Shown here piece by piece: positions 39,783 to 51,128 of a stretch of DNA of 64,000 nt. The stretch covers positions 945,001 to 1,009,000 of the forward strand of contig NZ_CP159403.1 in assembly GCF_040500525.1 (NCBI RefSeq). The letters are read 5' to 3'. The position numbers and the translations under genes are program-made. Positions within the stretch are counted from its first letter, which is position 1. Each line of letters starts with the position of its first letter. Below the pieces are notes generated by a model that saw nothing but the letters and a program-made list of their open reading frames with translations, did no database searches and was not told the DNA's origin. The stretch comes from Azospirillum formosense (GTDB lineage: Bacteria > Pseudomonadota > Alphaproteobacteria > Azospirillales > Azospirillaceae).

Positions 39783-40274
39783 TCAGAACGGGATTTCGTC
39801 GTCCAGGTCGTCGTGCTTGGGCGGAGCACCGCCGCCGCTGCGGCCGCCACCGCCGCCGCCATAGCCACCACCGCCGCTGCCGCCGCCGTAGCCGCCGCCA
39901 CCACCGCCGCCACGCGACTCGTAGCCACCGCCGCCGCCGTAACCCCCGCCACCGCCACCTTCGCCTTCACGGCCGCCGGTGAAGTCGATCTCGGCGACGC
40001 GCACCGACAGGCCGGCGCCGCGGGTGCCGTCGCGCTTCTCGAACTCGCGGATCGTCACCTCGCCGGAGATCACCACGGCCTTGCCCTTGGTCAGGTGCGG
40101 CGCCAGAGCCTCCGCGCGGCGGCCCCAGATGGAGCAGTCCACCCACTGGGTGGTCTTGCGGTCGCCGAACCCCACGTCGTTGGCGACACGGAAGCCCAGA
40201 ACCTTTTCGCCGCTCTGCGTGGAGCGAAGCTCGCCATCCGCGCCGAGGCGCCCCGTAAACGTCCATACATTCAT
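39783..40274 (-). CDS. ssb: single-stranded DNA-binding protein
   Basis: 163 residues. The OB fold spans about 1-105 (MNVWTFTGRLGADGELRST, RKTTQWVDCSIWGRRAEALA, KGKAVVISGEVTIREFEKRD). A long Gly/Tyr-rich linker follows, and the tip DDLDDEIPF recruits partner proteins. The N-terminus is not the usual M-A-G-S-V-N-K and the fold is of the shorter SSB class, so a second ssb may exist elsewhere. It is divergent from uvrA, as in E. coli, with SOS boxes between. Confidence 0.92.
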   Translation of the reverse strand: MNVWTFTGRLGADGELRSTQSGEKVLGFRVANDVGFGDRKTTQWVDCSIWGRRAEALAPHLTKGKAVVISGEVTIREFEKRDGTRGAGLSVRVAEIDFTGGREGEGGGGGGYGGGGGYESRGGGGGGGYGGGSGGGGYGGGGGGRSGGGAPPKHDDLDDEIPF

Positions 40275-40511
40275 CGCACGTGTCTCCTAGCGCGGGTTCC
40301 CGGTACCCCATCCGACCCGTTCGGGCGCCCGGCGGAAGGGCGTCCGGATACCGGGGGTGTCTGTTCGCAGGGCCGGTTTGATCCGTGGTCCGGTCCATGC
40401 CCGCCCCGCCTTGCGGTTCACAAAGCACGGGGGACGGGCACGGGTCAACCGCCGCCGCCGGAGCGCTTTGGCCCTTCCGTCCGGAACAACCCGCCCGGCC
40501 CGCACGAAAGA

Positions 40512-40526
40512 GAACACTCCATGAAC
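40512..40526. promoter_or_regulatory. LexA (SOS) box, GAAC-N7-GAAC
   Basis: GAAC (40512-40515), spacer ACTCCAT, GAAC (40523-40526). This fits the alphaproteobacterial LexA consensus GTTC-N7-GTTC read on the other strand. It lies between ssb and uvrA, 238 bp from the ssb start and 226 bp from the uvrA start, and could control both. Confidence 0.7.
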
Positions 40527-40742
40527 AAACATAGCAGAGAGAGTCCGTGCCGCCAACCGTTTCCTTGGTGGCGCCCCATCATCGCTTTCCCGGCGTCTCC
40601 CGGCGTTCCCGCATCCCGCCCCTGCGTCCCACGCGGCCGGAAAGGGACGCGCGCCGGTGGCAAGTCGCCTGCGCGTGGCACATATCTGTCCGGGCTTTCG
40701 GAGCTTTTTTGGCGCCTTCCCTTCCCAACCGGTTTCGGCTAA
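40521..40742 (+). CDS. possible leader ORF upstream of uvrA
   Basis: A 73-codon open frame starting with the same A-T-G-A-A-C-A-A as uvrA and stopping (TAA) 9 nt before the uvrA ATG. The product is Pro/Arg/Trp-rich and has no recognisable homology. Its start codon lies within the first SOS box, just as the uvrA start lies within the second. It may be a true leader peptide or an accident of a duplicated operator. There is no good ribosome-binding site (AAAGAG only). Confidence 0.25.
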   Translation: MNKHSRESPCRQPFPWWRPIIAFPASPGVPASRPCVPRGRKGTRAGGKSPARGTYLSGLSELFWRLPFPTGFG

Positions 40743-40751
40743 GAACACTCC

Positions 40752-40757
<6 letters not shown>
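40743..40757. promoter_or_regulatory. second LexA (SOS) box overlapping the uvrA start codon
   Basis: GAAC (40743-40746), spacer ACTCCAT, GAAC (40754-40757). It has the same seven-base spacer as the first box, and the shared block AGAACACTCCATGAACAA is 18 nt long. The uvrA ATG (40752-40754) is inside it. Confidence 0.65.
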
Positions 40758-43604
<2,847 letters not shown>

Positions 43605-43608
43605 AGAA

Positions 43609-43636
43609 GGGCCGGGGTCATCCCCGGCCTTTTTCT
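43609..43636 (+). terminator. terminator of uvrA
   Basis: GGCCGGGG (43610-43617) and CCCCGGCC (43622-43629) form the stem around a TCAT loop, followed by TTTTTCTT. Confidence 0.9.
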
Positions 43637-43655
43637 TAAGGCCGATTTTTGCCCC

Positions 43656-43681
43656 GGAAACAAAGCCGCGGCAGGGGCGTT
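43656..43681 (+). promoter_or_regulatory. EcfG-like promoter candidate, GGAAA-N17-CGTT
   Basis: GGAAA (43656-43660), 17 bases, CGTT (43678-43681): one mismatch to the EcfG consensus. It lies 38 bp before the threonine-rich lipoprotein gene, the same spacing as at the entericidin gene. Confidence 0.4.
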
Positions 43682-43719
43682 TCCTCTTCATCGTTCGCCA
43701 AACAGGATGGAGACGGAGC

Positions 43720-43920
43720 ATGTCCAGGACCATGATGTCCGGTGTGGCGCTGGCCTTCGGCGCGGCCCTGCTGGTCAGCGCCTGCGGGACCGACGAGACC
43801 ACCAGCACCACGACCACCACCACGACCACCTCGCCCAACTACGGCAACTCCAGCCTGACCACCCCGCCGACCGGCGGCTCGACCACCACCGAGCGCACGA
43901 CGACGACCAAGAGCGAATAA
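43720..43920 (+). CDS. small threonine-rich lipoprotein
   Basis: 66 residues with a GGAGACGGAG ribosome-binding site. The signal peptide ends in the lipobox LVSAC (Cys about 22). The mature part is dominated by threonine runs (one of eight Thr) with Ser, Gly, Pro and Asn, so it is disordered. I recognise no family. It is a single gene between two terminators. The run of ACC/ACG codons is a plausible slippage site that could vary in length between strains. Confidence 0.6.
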   Translation: MSRTMMSGVALAFGAALLVSACGTDETTSTTTTTTTTSPNYGNSSLTTPPTGGSTTTERTTTTKSE

Positions 43921-43946
43921 GGACTCTTCGTTTCGCTCACGAATGA

Positions 43947-43980
43947 AACGGCCGGCTCCGCACAAGCGGGACCGGCCGTT
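43947..43980. terminator. terminator after the threonine-rich lipoprotein gene
   Basis: AACGGCCGG-CT-CCG pairs with CGG-GA-CCGGCCGTT around a short loop and is followed by GTCTT. Confidence 0.65.
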
Positions 43981-44105
43981 GTCTTGCCGATCCTTCCTTT
44001 GTTCGTCCTACCAACGTACAAGTTTCAAGCCCTTCCCGCTCGGCTAGGATTTCAGGGCGCGCCCAACGAAGCGCGCCGGAACAGCCGAACAACGGAGGGA
44101 ACCCC

Positions 44106-44582
44106 ATGCGCACACTGTTCGCGATCACGGCCGCCCTGATCGCGCTGGCAAGCCCGGCTCTGGCCGTCGAGGTCACGGAATCGGCCACCTTGCCCTACCC
44201 GGTCGAGAAGGTCTGGCAGCAGATCGGCCCCTTCTGCAACCTCGGCACCTGGCACCCGGCGGTGGAAAGCTGCACCCTGCGCCGCAAGGACGGCGCGCAG
44301 GAGCGCGTTCTGGCCCTCAAGGGCGGCGGCGCGATCGAGGAGCGCCTGCTCTCCTCCTCCGCCAGCAGCCACCGCATCCGCTACTCGATCCTGTCCAGCC
44401 CGCTGCCGGTCAAGGACTACGCGGCTTCCCTGTCGGCCGAACCGGCGGGCAAGGGCACGCGCGTCGTGTGGAAGGCGCGCTACACCTCCAACGGCGCCAG
44501 CGACGAGGAATCGCGCAAGGTGATCTCCGGCATCTTCACCTCGGGCTTCGACGGGCTGAAGCAGAAGCTCGCCGCTCAGTAA
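44106..44582 (+). CDS. exported SRPBCC-family protein
   Basis: 158 residues with a GGAGGG ribosome-binding site and a clear Sec signal peptide (cleavage after SPALA, about residue 20). The mature domain is a START/polyketide-cyclase-like helix-grip fold: [20 protein letters not shown], then [12 protein letters not shown], ending with [16 protein letters not shown]. It resembles the MxaD-like group of periplasmic SRPBCC proteins, which presumably bind a hydrophobic ligand. It has no functional neighbour. Confidence 0.8.
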   Translation: MRTLFAITAALIALASPALAVEVTESATLPYPVEKVWQQIGPFCNLGTWHPAVESCTLRRKDGAQERVLALKGGGAIEERLLSSSASSHRIRYSILSSPLPVKDYAASLSAEPAGKGTRVVWKARYTSNGASDEESRKVISGIFTSGFDGLKQKLAAQ

Positions 44583-44724
44583 GTCACCGCCGTTCGGCGG
44601 AGCGGCCAGGATCGCCGGAATCCGCGGGCGACCCTGGCCGCGATTCCGTGCCGTGGTCCGGGTTGGCCTTGCCGTGGCGACAACGACGGTCTACTTGTTC
44701 GGCAACTTTGTGAAAGTTGCTGAT

Positions 44725-46089
44725 ATGGTCGACACGTCCCTTTCCCCCGTTCACGTCATCGGCGGCGGCCTCGCCGGGTCCGAAGCCGCGTGGCAGCTCG
44801 CCCAGCGCGGCGTCCCCGTCGTGCTGCACGAGATGCGGCCGGTCCGCCCGACCGAGGCGCACAGCACCGACCAGCTCGCCGAGCTGGTCTGCTCCAACTC
44901 CTTCCGGTCGGACGACGCGGAGTACAACGCGGTCGGGCTGCTGCACGAGGAGATGCGGCGCTGCGGTTCGCTGATCCTGCGTTGCGCCGACGCGCACAAG
45001 GTGCCGGCGGGCGGCGCGCTGGCCATGGACCGCGACGGCTTCGCGGGCGCGGTGACCGAGGCGATCACCGGCCACCCGCTCATCACCGTGGAGCGCGGCG
45101 AGGTTGCCGGCCTGCCGCCGGAGGACTGGGACAGCGTCGTCATCGCCACCGGCCCCCTCACCTCGCCGCCCCTGGCCGAGGCGATCCGCAGCTTCACGGG
45201 CGAGGAGTCGCTGGCCTTCTTCGACGCCATCGCCCCCATCGTCTATCTGGAGAGCGTGGACCTGTCCAAGGCGTGGTTCCAGTCGCGCTACGACAAGCCC
45301 GGCCCCGGCGGCACCGGCAAGGACTACATCAACTGCGCCTTCGAGAAGGACGAATACCGCGCCTTCATCGATGCCCTGCTGACCGCCGAAAAGGTGGACT
45401 TCAAGGAGTGGGAGAAGAGCACGCCCTACTTCGAAGGCTGCCTGCCCATCGAGGTGATGGCGGAGCGCGGGGTGGACACGCTGCGCTACGGCCCGATGAA
45501 GCCGGTCGGCCTGACCAACCCGCACAAGCCGGAACGCCGCCCCTACGCGGTGGTCCAACTCCGCCAGGACAACGCGCTGGGCACGCTCTACAACCTCGTC
45601 GGCTTCCAGACCAAGCTGCGCCACGCCGAGCAGGCGCGGGTCTTCCGCATGATCCCCGGCCTGGAAAACGCGGAGTTCGCGCGGCTGGGCGGCCTGCACC
45701 GCAACACCTTCCTGAACAGCCCGCGCCTTCTGGACGGCGCGCTGCGGCTGAAGGCCCAGCCGCGCATCCGCTTCGCCGGGCAGGTGACGGGCTGCGAGGG
45801 CTATGTGGAAAGCGCCGCGGTCGGCCTGCTCGCCGGTCGCTTCGCCGCCGCCGAGCGGCTGGGTGGGGAGCCGTCCGCTCCGCCGGTCACCACCGCGCTG
45901 GGGGCGATCCTCGGCCACATCACCGGCGGCGCCAACGCCGACACCTACCAGCCGATGAACGTCAATTTCGGCCTGTTCCCGCCGGTGGACGAGCGCATCC
46001 GCGGCCGCGACCGCAAGCTGGCCTACACCCGCCGCGCGCTGGAGGACCTGGAGGGCTGGCTGAAGGCCGCACCCGCTGTCGCGGTCTGA
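44725..46089 (+). CDS. trmFO: methylenetetrahydrofolate-tRNA-(uracil-5-)-methyltransferase TrmFO
   Basis: 454 residues from ATG 44725; an in-frame ATG at 44653 would add an unconserved 24-residue piece. The FAD-binding start is [20 protein letters not shown]. The family motif [14 protein letters not shown] carries one of the catalytic cysteines and [15 protein letters not shown] another. [20 protein letters not shown] and GALLGHITGG-like [10 protein letters not shown] are also conserved. It makes 5-methyluridine at tRNA position 54 with folate as carbon donor. Confidence 0.95.
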   Translation: MVDTSLSPVHVIGGGLAGSEAAWQLAQRGVPVVLHEMRPVRPTEAHSTDQLAELVCSNSFRSDDAEYNAVGLLHEEMRRCGSLILRCADAHKVPAGGALAMDRDGFAGAVTEAITGHPLITVERGEVAGLPPEDWDSVVIATGPLTSPPLAEAIRSFTGEESLAFFDAIAPIVYLESVDLSKAWFQSRYDKPGPGGTGKDYINCAFEKDEYRAFIDALLTAEKVDFKEWEKSTPYFEGCLPIEVMAERGVDTLRYGPMKPVGLTNPHKPERRPYAVVQLRQDNALGTLYNLVGFQTKLRHAEQARVFRMIPGLENAEFARLGGLHRNTFLNSPRLLDGALRLKAQPRIRFAGQVTGCEGYVESAAVGLLAGRFAAAERLGGEPSAPPVTTALGAILGHITGGANADTYQPMNVNFGLFPPVDERIRGRDRKLAYTRRALEDLEGWLKAAPAVAV

Positions 46090-46202
46090 AGACCGGCAAA
46101 TCCGGGGAAATTATCACGGAACCACAATAAAGATCATAAGTGAGCCTTAACCAATGCCGTGGAACACTTTCTTGCGAGTGAGCGAGAAAGTTTTCCAGCG
46201 GG

Positions 46203-48287
46203 ATGGTTATGATTAAAATAAAATCATTGGTTGCCAAGCAGGTAATCGTCATCGTGGCGGTGACGATCATTTCGCTGACGGTCGGAATTGCGGCCCTGAC
46301 GACCAAGAGCGGGTCGGACATTGAAACCCTGGCGTACCAGAGCGGGGAGCAGCTTGGCCACCGCTACGGCGAGATGGTGCAAGCCCGGCTGGGGAACGCG
46401 ATGGAGGCCGGCCGCTTCATCGCGACCTCACTGGTCGGCCTGAAGGCCGCGGGCCGCACCGACCGGGAGCAGCTCTCTTCCTGGCTCAAGAGCATCGCCG
46501 AGGCCAACCCGGAGTTCCTCGGCGTCTGGGTGGGGATGGAGCCCAACGCCCTGGACGGCCGTGACGCGGAGTTCGCCAACAAGCCGGGCACCGACGCGTC
46601 CGGTCGGTTCCTTCCCTACTGGAACCGCGGGTCGGGAACGGTCGCGCTGGAGTCCCTCGTCGGCTATGACGATCCGGGTTCCGACGGCGCCTATTATCAG
46701 ATCCCGAAGCGCACCGGACGCGCCATGGTGGTGGAGCCCTACAGCTACACGGTCGCCGGCCGGAAGGTGCTGATGGTGTCCATGTCCGTCCCGATCGTCG
46801 AGAACGGCCGGGTCATCGGAGTGGCCGGCATCGATCTGTCCACCGACGGCATCTGGTCCATGCTGAAAACGGTGAAGCCCTTCGACAGCGGGTCCATCCA
46901 CCTGATTTCCAACGACGGCGTCTGGGCCGGTCATCCCGACGCCGAGCGGATGGGGCAACCGATCGGCGCGTCGGACCCGGCGCTCGACGCCGCCAAACCG
47001 GCCATCCGCGCGGGGCGGAGTTTCGAGCAGATGTCGGTCTCCGGGGGGCAGCCCGTGAAGCAGCTGTTCCTGCCGGTGAAGGTCGCGGGAACGGACACGC
47101 CCTGGTCCCTGCTGGTCAACCTGCCGCTCGACAAGATCAACGCCCCGGTCCGGGACCTGCGCAACGCCACCATCATCGGCGGGCTGGTCCTGCTGGCGGC
47201 CCTGGTGGCCGCGCTTCTGTTCGCCAGCCGCAGCATCGTCGGCCTGCCGTTGCGTCGCACCATCGCGACGCTGGACGCCGTGGTCGCCGGAGAGCGCGGC
47301 GTGGTCATCACCGACACCGGCCGCACCGACGAGATCGGCGCCATCAACAAGGCCCTGAAGCTCTTCCAGGAGAACACCGCCCGCATGGCGGAACTTGAGG
47401 AGGAACGCCACCGCGAAGAGCAGCGCGCCGCCGAACGCCGCAAGCGCGACCTCGCCGACGTCGCAAGCCGGTTCGAGGCGTCGGTGGGCGGGGTCGTGCG
47501 CAACGTGTCGGAGCAGGCGGACGAGATGCGCAGCACCGCGCAGAGCCTGTCGGCCATCGCCGCCCAGACCGACCGTCAGGCCGCCGCCGTGTCAACCGCC
47601 GCCGAGGAAGCCAGCCAGAACGTCCAGACGGTGGCCGCCGCCACGGAGGAACTCAGCTGCTCCATCCGCGAGATCAACGAGCGGATCGGCCGCTCCTCGC
47701 AGATGGCCGCCGAGGCCGTGGCCGAGGTGGAGCGCACCAACAGCACGCTCGAAGGGCTGGCCACCGCCGCGCAGAAGATCGGCGACGTGGTGAACCTCAT
47801 CCAGGGCATCGCCGGGCAAACCAACCTGCTGGCGCTCAACGCCACCATCGAGGCCGCCCGCGCCGGCGAGGCCGGCAAGGGCTTCGCCGTCGTCGCCAGC
47901 GAGGTGAAGAATCTCGCCAACCAGACGGCCAAGGCGACCGAGGATATTTCCCGGCAGATCGCCGACATGCAGACCGTCAGCGGCACGGTGGTCGGCGTGA
48001 TACAGGCGGTGGGGCGGAGCATCATCGCCATCAACGAGACGATCACCGCCATCGCCGCCGCCGCGGAGCAGCAGGGCGCCGCCACCCAGGAGATCAGCCG
48101 CAACGTCCAGCAGGCGTCGATGGGCACCGCCGCCGTGTCCGTGAACATCGGCGGTGTGACCCAGGCGGCGGGGTCCACCGGCTCGATGGCCGATCAGGCG
48201 CTCGATGCCGCCGGCGATCTGTCGCGGGAGGCCGATCAGCTCCGCCAGGAGGTGGAGCGGTTCGTCGCGATGATCCGCGCCGCCTGA
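46203..48287 (+). CDS. methyl-accepting chemotaxis protein with dCache sensor
   Basis: 694 residues. TM1 is at about 12-33 and a dCache_1 periplasmic domain at about 36-318 (WVGMEPNALDGRDAEF, YYQIPKRTGRAMVVEPYSY, GVAGIDLS). TM2 is at about 323-345, then a HAMP domain. The cytoplasmic methyl-accepting part has the signalling tip GIAGQTNLLALNATIEAARA at about 534-553. The aromatic and acidic residues needed for the amino-acid-binding dCache motif are not evident, so the ligand is unknown. There is no CheB/R-tethering pentapeptide at the C-terminus. A TTAACCA half-site of CtrA type lies at 46147. Confidence 0.92.
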   Translation: MVMIKIKSLVAKQVIVIVAVTIISLTVGIAALTTKSGSDIETLAYQSGEQLGHRYGEMVQARLGNAMEAGRFIATSLVGLKAAGRTDREQLSSWLKSIAEANPEFLGVWVGMEPNALDGRDAEFANKPGTDASGRFLPYWNRGSGTVALESLVGYDDPGSDGAYYQIPKRTGRAMVVEPYSYTVAGRKVLMVSMSVPIVENGRVIGVAGIDLSTDGIWSMLKTVKPFDSGSIHLISNDGVWAGHPDAERMGQPIGASDPALDAAKPAIRAGRSFEQMSVSGGQPVKQLFLPVKVAGTDTPWSLLVNLPLDKINAPVRDLRNATIIGGLVLLAALVAALLFASRSIVGLPLRRTIATLDAVVAGERGVVITDTGRTDEIGAINKALKLFQENTARMAELEEERHREEQRAAERRKRDLADVASRFEASVGGVVRNVSEQADEMRSTAQSLSAIAAQTDRQAAAVSTAAEEASQNVQTVAAATEELSCSIREINERIGRSSQMAAEAVAEVERTNSTLEGLATAAQKIGDVVNLIQGIAGQTNLLALNATIEAARAGEAGKGFAVVASEVKNLANQTAKATEDISRQIADMQTVSGTVVGVIQAVGRSIIAINETITAIAAAAEQQGAATQEISRNVQQASMGTAAVSVNIGGVTQAAGSTGSMADQALDAAGDLSREADQLRQEVERFVAMIRAA

Positions 48288-48297
48288 CCGGAAGGGG

Positions 48298-49152
48298 TCA
48301 GAACCGCCCGCGCAGCGCCGCCCAGGCCAGCTTGGCGTGGCGCAGCGGGTGGGGCATCAGCACGCGCGCGGCGAAGGGGTCGTCGCCCTCCCGCGCCAGC
48401 GCGTCCAGATGCAGCCCGGCCAGCACCGCCGGCAGGAGAGCCGACAGGGCGGAGCGCGGCACCGCGCGGCGCAGCGCGCGGGCCTTCGCCAAGTGTTCAC
48501 GGGCGGCCTCCGCCACCTCGCGCACCACGGGGCGCAGTTCGGGGGTGGAGCGCAGCTCGAACAGGTCCCCTTGCTTGGCACCGTGGGCCGCCATGCGGTC
48601 GGCGGGGAGAAGCTGGCGGTGCTGGCGGGCGTGGAAGGGCACCGCCCGGGCGATGCCGGCCAGCGCGTAGCCGATCCCGGCCTGACGCCCGGCCTCCGCC
48701 GCCTCGGCGTCCTTCGCGCCGAGGATCTCCAACGCGAGCTGGACGAGCGGCGCGCCGGTGACCTCGGCGTAATTGACGAGGCAGGACAGGTTGGCCGGCG
48801 GGGTGTCGTCGAGGTCGGCCTCCCGCGCGTCGATCAGCCGGTCGAACAGGGCGCGGCTCAGCCCGCCCTCCCGCACGGCGGCGGCCAGCGGCTCCATCAC
48901 CGCGTGCTTGGGAACGGCGGCACCCTCATAGACCTTGTCCAGCCCGTCGCGCCAGAATTGCAGCCGCATCTGGCCCAGCACCGGCTCGGTCACCACCTCG
49001 CGGGTCTTGGCGATCTCCAGGTTGAAGGCGTAGAGGGCGAACAGCGATTCGCGGCGCTCCGCCGGGGCGAATAGGCACGTCAGGAAACGGTCGTTGTCAT
49101 ATTTCCTCACCTCCCGTCCGCAATAGGACAGGTCGGGGGTCGCCTTCGCCAT
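48298..49152 (-). CDS. squalene/phytoene-synthase-like protein, NDUFAF6 homologue
   Basis: 284 residues from ATG 49152. The fold is that of squalene/phytoene synthases, but the start (YCGREVRKYDNDRFLTCLFA, RRESLFALYAFNLEIAKTRE, EPVLGQMRLQFWRDGLD) is the signature of the NDUFAF6 (C8orf38) group. In that group the Asp-rich diphosphate-binding motifs are lost, as here (NLEIAKTREVV instead of DDxxD). In mitochondria NDUFAF6 is needed to assemble complex I. It is divergent from hpnC by 120 bp, which tempts a hopanoid assignment, but it lacks the catalytic motif. Confidence 0.8.
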   Translation of the reverse strand: MAKATPDLSYCGREVRKYDNDRFLTCLFAPAERRESLFALYAFNLEIAKTREVVTEPVLGQMRLQFWRDGLDKVYEGAAVPKHAVMEPLAAAVREGGLSRALFDRLIDAREADLDDTPPANLSCLVNYAEVTGAPLVQLALEILGAKDAEAAEAGRQAGIGYALAGIARAVPFHARQHRQLLPADRMAAHGAKQGDLFELRSTPELRPVVREVAEAAREHLAKARALRRAVPRSALSALLPAVLAGLHLDALAREGDDPFAARVLMPHPLRHAKLAWAALRGRF

Positions 49153-49272
49153 GTGATGCCTGTTCTGGAAAAATGGGGGTGGCACAGTTTGGAAGCGGGG
49201 CAAAGCCCGCTCGCGCCTTATATTAGGCAGACAGGCTCTCCACACCAGCCCCGACGCGCAGCAGGCGGAACA

Positions 49273-50145
49273 ATGGCCGATTTCAACATCGCCCCCACCA
49301 AGCCCCGCAAACCCAGCCCGGTCGCCCGCAAGGATGCGGACTCGGAGAATTTTCCGGTCGCCTCGCGCCTGCTGCCGAAGCATCTCCGGCCGCATGTCAT
49401 GGCCTTCTACCGGTTCGTCCGGCTGGGCGACGACATCGCCGACGACCCCGATCTCGAGCCGGAGACCAAGCTCGCCTATCTGGAGGCGCTGGAGCGCTCG
49501 CTGACCACCGGGCAGGCCAAGCACGCCTATCTGAAGCCGGCGCTGGACCTGCGCGCCAGCCTGCAGGCGACCGGCGTCAGCGACCGCCACCCCCGGCAGG
49601 TGTTGCGCGCCTTCCGGCGCGACGCGGTCGGCGCGCGCTGCCACAGCTGGAGCGATCTTCTGCTCTATTGCCGATTCTCCGCCAACCCGGTCGGCCGCTA
49701 CCTGCTGGACCTGCATGGCGAGGGGGTGGCCGCCGGGCCGGCGTCGGACGCGCTGTGCACCGCCCTGCAGGTGCTGAACCACCTCCAGGACTGCCGGGAG
49801 GATTGGAGCCAGCTCGGGCGCTGCTACATTCCGCTGGTCTGGTTCGACGATTCGGCGATCAGCGTCGAACGGCTGGTCGAGACGGAGAGCGACGCCAAGC
49901 TGCGCGCCATCTTCGACCGCACGCTGGAACACACCGACCGGCTGCTGGAACGCGCCGCCCCCCTGCCCGGCCTGATCCAGCATCGCGGGTTGCGGATGGA
50001 GGCGTCGGTGATCCTCAGCCTCGCCGAGTCGCTGGCACAGCGGCTGCGCAGCCGCGACCCGCTGAAGAAGCGGGTGGTGCTCGGCACGCATCACAAGCTG
50101 TTCGCCACCGCACGCGGGCTGGCGCGCGCCATCGGGAGCAAATAG
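49273..50145 (+). CDS. hpnC: squalene synthesis protein HpnC (hydroxysqualene synthase)
   Basis: 290 residues from ATG 49273. It has the first aspartate-rich motif as RLGDDIADDPD (residues about 51-60) and the second as LQVLNHLQDCREDWSQLGR, with LPKHLRPHVMAFYRFVR before the first. HpnC converts presqualene diphosphate to hydroxysqualene in the HpnCDE route of hopanoid-producing bacteria. The next gene, hpnD, begins 39 bp on. Confidence 0.93.
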   Translation: MADFNIAPTKPRKPSPVARKDADSENFPVASRLLPKHLRPHVMAFYRFVRLGDDIADDPDLEPETKLAYLEALERSLTTGQAKHAYLKPALDLRASLQATGVSDRHPRQVLRAFRRDAVGARCHSWSDLLLYCRFSANPVGRYLLDLHGEGVAAGPASDALCTALQVLNHLQDCREDWSQLGRCYIPLVWFDDSAISVERLVETESDAKLRAIFDRTLEHTDRLLERAAPLPGLIQHRGLRMEASVILSLAESLAQRLRSRDPLKKRVVLGTHHKLFATARGLARAIGSK

Positions 50146-50184
50146 ACTCCGGCTTCTTCGACCGCCATCACGCAGGACCGACGT

Positions 50185-51120
50185 ATGCCGCAGCCATCGC
50201 TGGACTCGACGCAGAGCGACACCGCCGACAGTCCGGCTGCCGCGGCGGCGGCGGTGACCGGACGCTCGGGCAGCACCTTCTACTGGCCGATGCTGCTGCT
50301 GCCCCGCTCCAAGCGGGCGGCGATGTTCGCCATCTACGCCTTCTGCCGGCGGATCGACGACATCGCGGACGAGCCCGGCGAGCCGGCGGACAAGCGCGCG
50401 GCGCTCGACGCCTGGAGGACGGAAATCCGCGGCCTCTACGCCGGCGGCGCGCCGTCCAGCTCGCTGGGAGCGGCGCTGAAGGGCGCCATCGAGCGCTACG
50501 GGCTGCCGCGGGGCGAGTTGGAGGCGCTGATCGACGGCATGGCCATGGACATTCCCGCGGACGGCGGAAATGGCGGTCCCGTCAACGGGGGCATGACCGG
50601 CCCGGCGCTGCCGACTCTCCGCCTCTATTGCCGCCGCGTCGCCGGCGCGGTGGGCATGCTGGCGATTCGCGTCTTCGACCGCGCCGACGCCTCCACCGAG
50701 GCTTTCGCCCTGGCGCTGGGCGAGGCGCTGCAATTGACCAACATCCTGCGCGACCTGACCGAGGACGCGGAGATCGGCCGCCTCTACCTGCCGCGCGAGT
50801 TGCTCGACGAGGCCGGGATCGGCAGTTCGGACCCCGCCACGGTGCTCGCCCATCCCAACCTGCCGCAGACCTGCGAGGCGCTGGCCATGCTGGCCGAGGA
50901 GCGCTTCGCCGAGGCGCGCCGGGCGCTGGCCGAGGGGCAGTCCGCCGGGCGGCGCGGCTCGCTGTGGGCGGCGGTCGCCATGATGGTGCTGTACCACCGG
51001 CTGCTGGTGCGCCTGCGGGCCCGGGGCTGGCGCGATCTCGACCGGCGGGTCCGGGTCGGCAAGCGCGAATGCGCCCTGGTGGCCGTGCGCTGCGCGCTCG
51101 GCTATCCGCCCGCCGCCTGA
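50185..51120 (+). CDS. hpnD: presqualene diphosphate synthase HpnD
   Basis: 311 residues. A variable N-terminus (about 25 residues) is followed by STFYWPMLLLPRSKRAAMFA and the first aspartate-rich motif RRIDDIADEP (Asp58, Asp59, Asp62). The second is LTNILRDLTEDAEIGRLYLP. It joins two farnesyl diphosphates to presqualene diphosphate, the substrate of HpnC. The order hpnC-hpnD-hpnE is the standard one. Confidence 0.94.
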   Translation: MPQPSLDSTQSDTADSPAAAAAAVTGRSGSTFYWPMLLLPRSKRAAMFAIYAFCRRIDDIADEPGEPADKRAALDAWRTEIRGLYAGGAPSSSLGAALKGAIERYGLPRGELEALIDGMAMDIPADGGNGGPVNGGMTGPALPTLRLYCRRVAGAVGMLAIRVFDRADASTEAFALALGEALQLTNILRDLTEDAEIGRLYLPRELLDEAGIGSSDPATVLAHPNLPQTCEALAMLAEERFAEARRALAEGQSAGRRGSLWAAVAMMVLYHRLLVRLRARGWRDLDRRVRVGKRECALVAVRCALGYPPAA

Positions 51121-51128
51121 CGGGCGTC

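Noticed and set aside
48298..50997. An 899-codon minus-strand protein
   Set aside because: Only the last 284 codons, from ATG 49152, are conserved; the rest is opposite to hpnC and hpnD.
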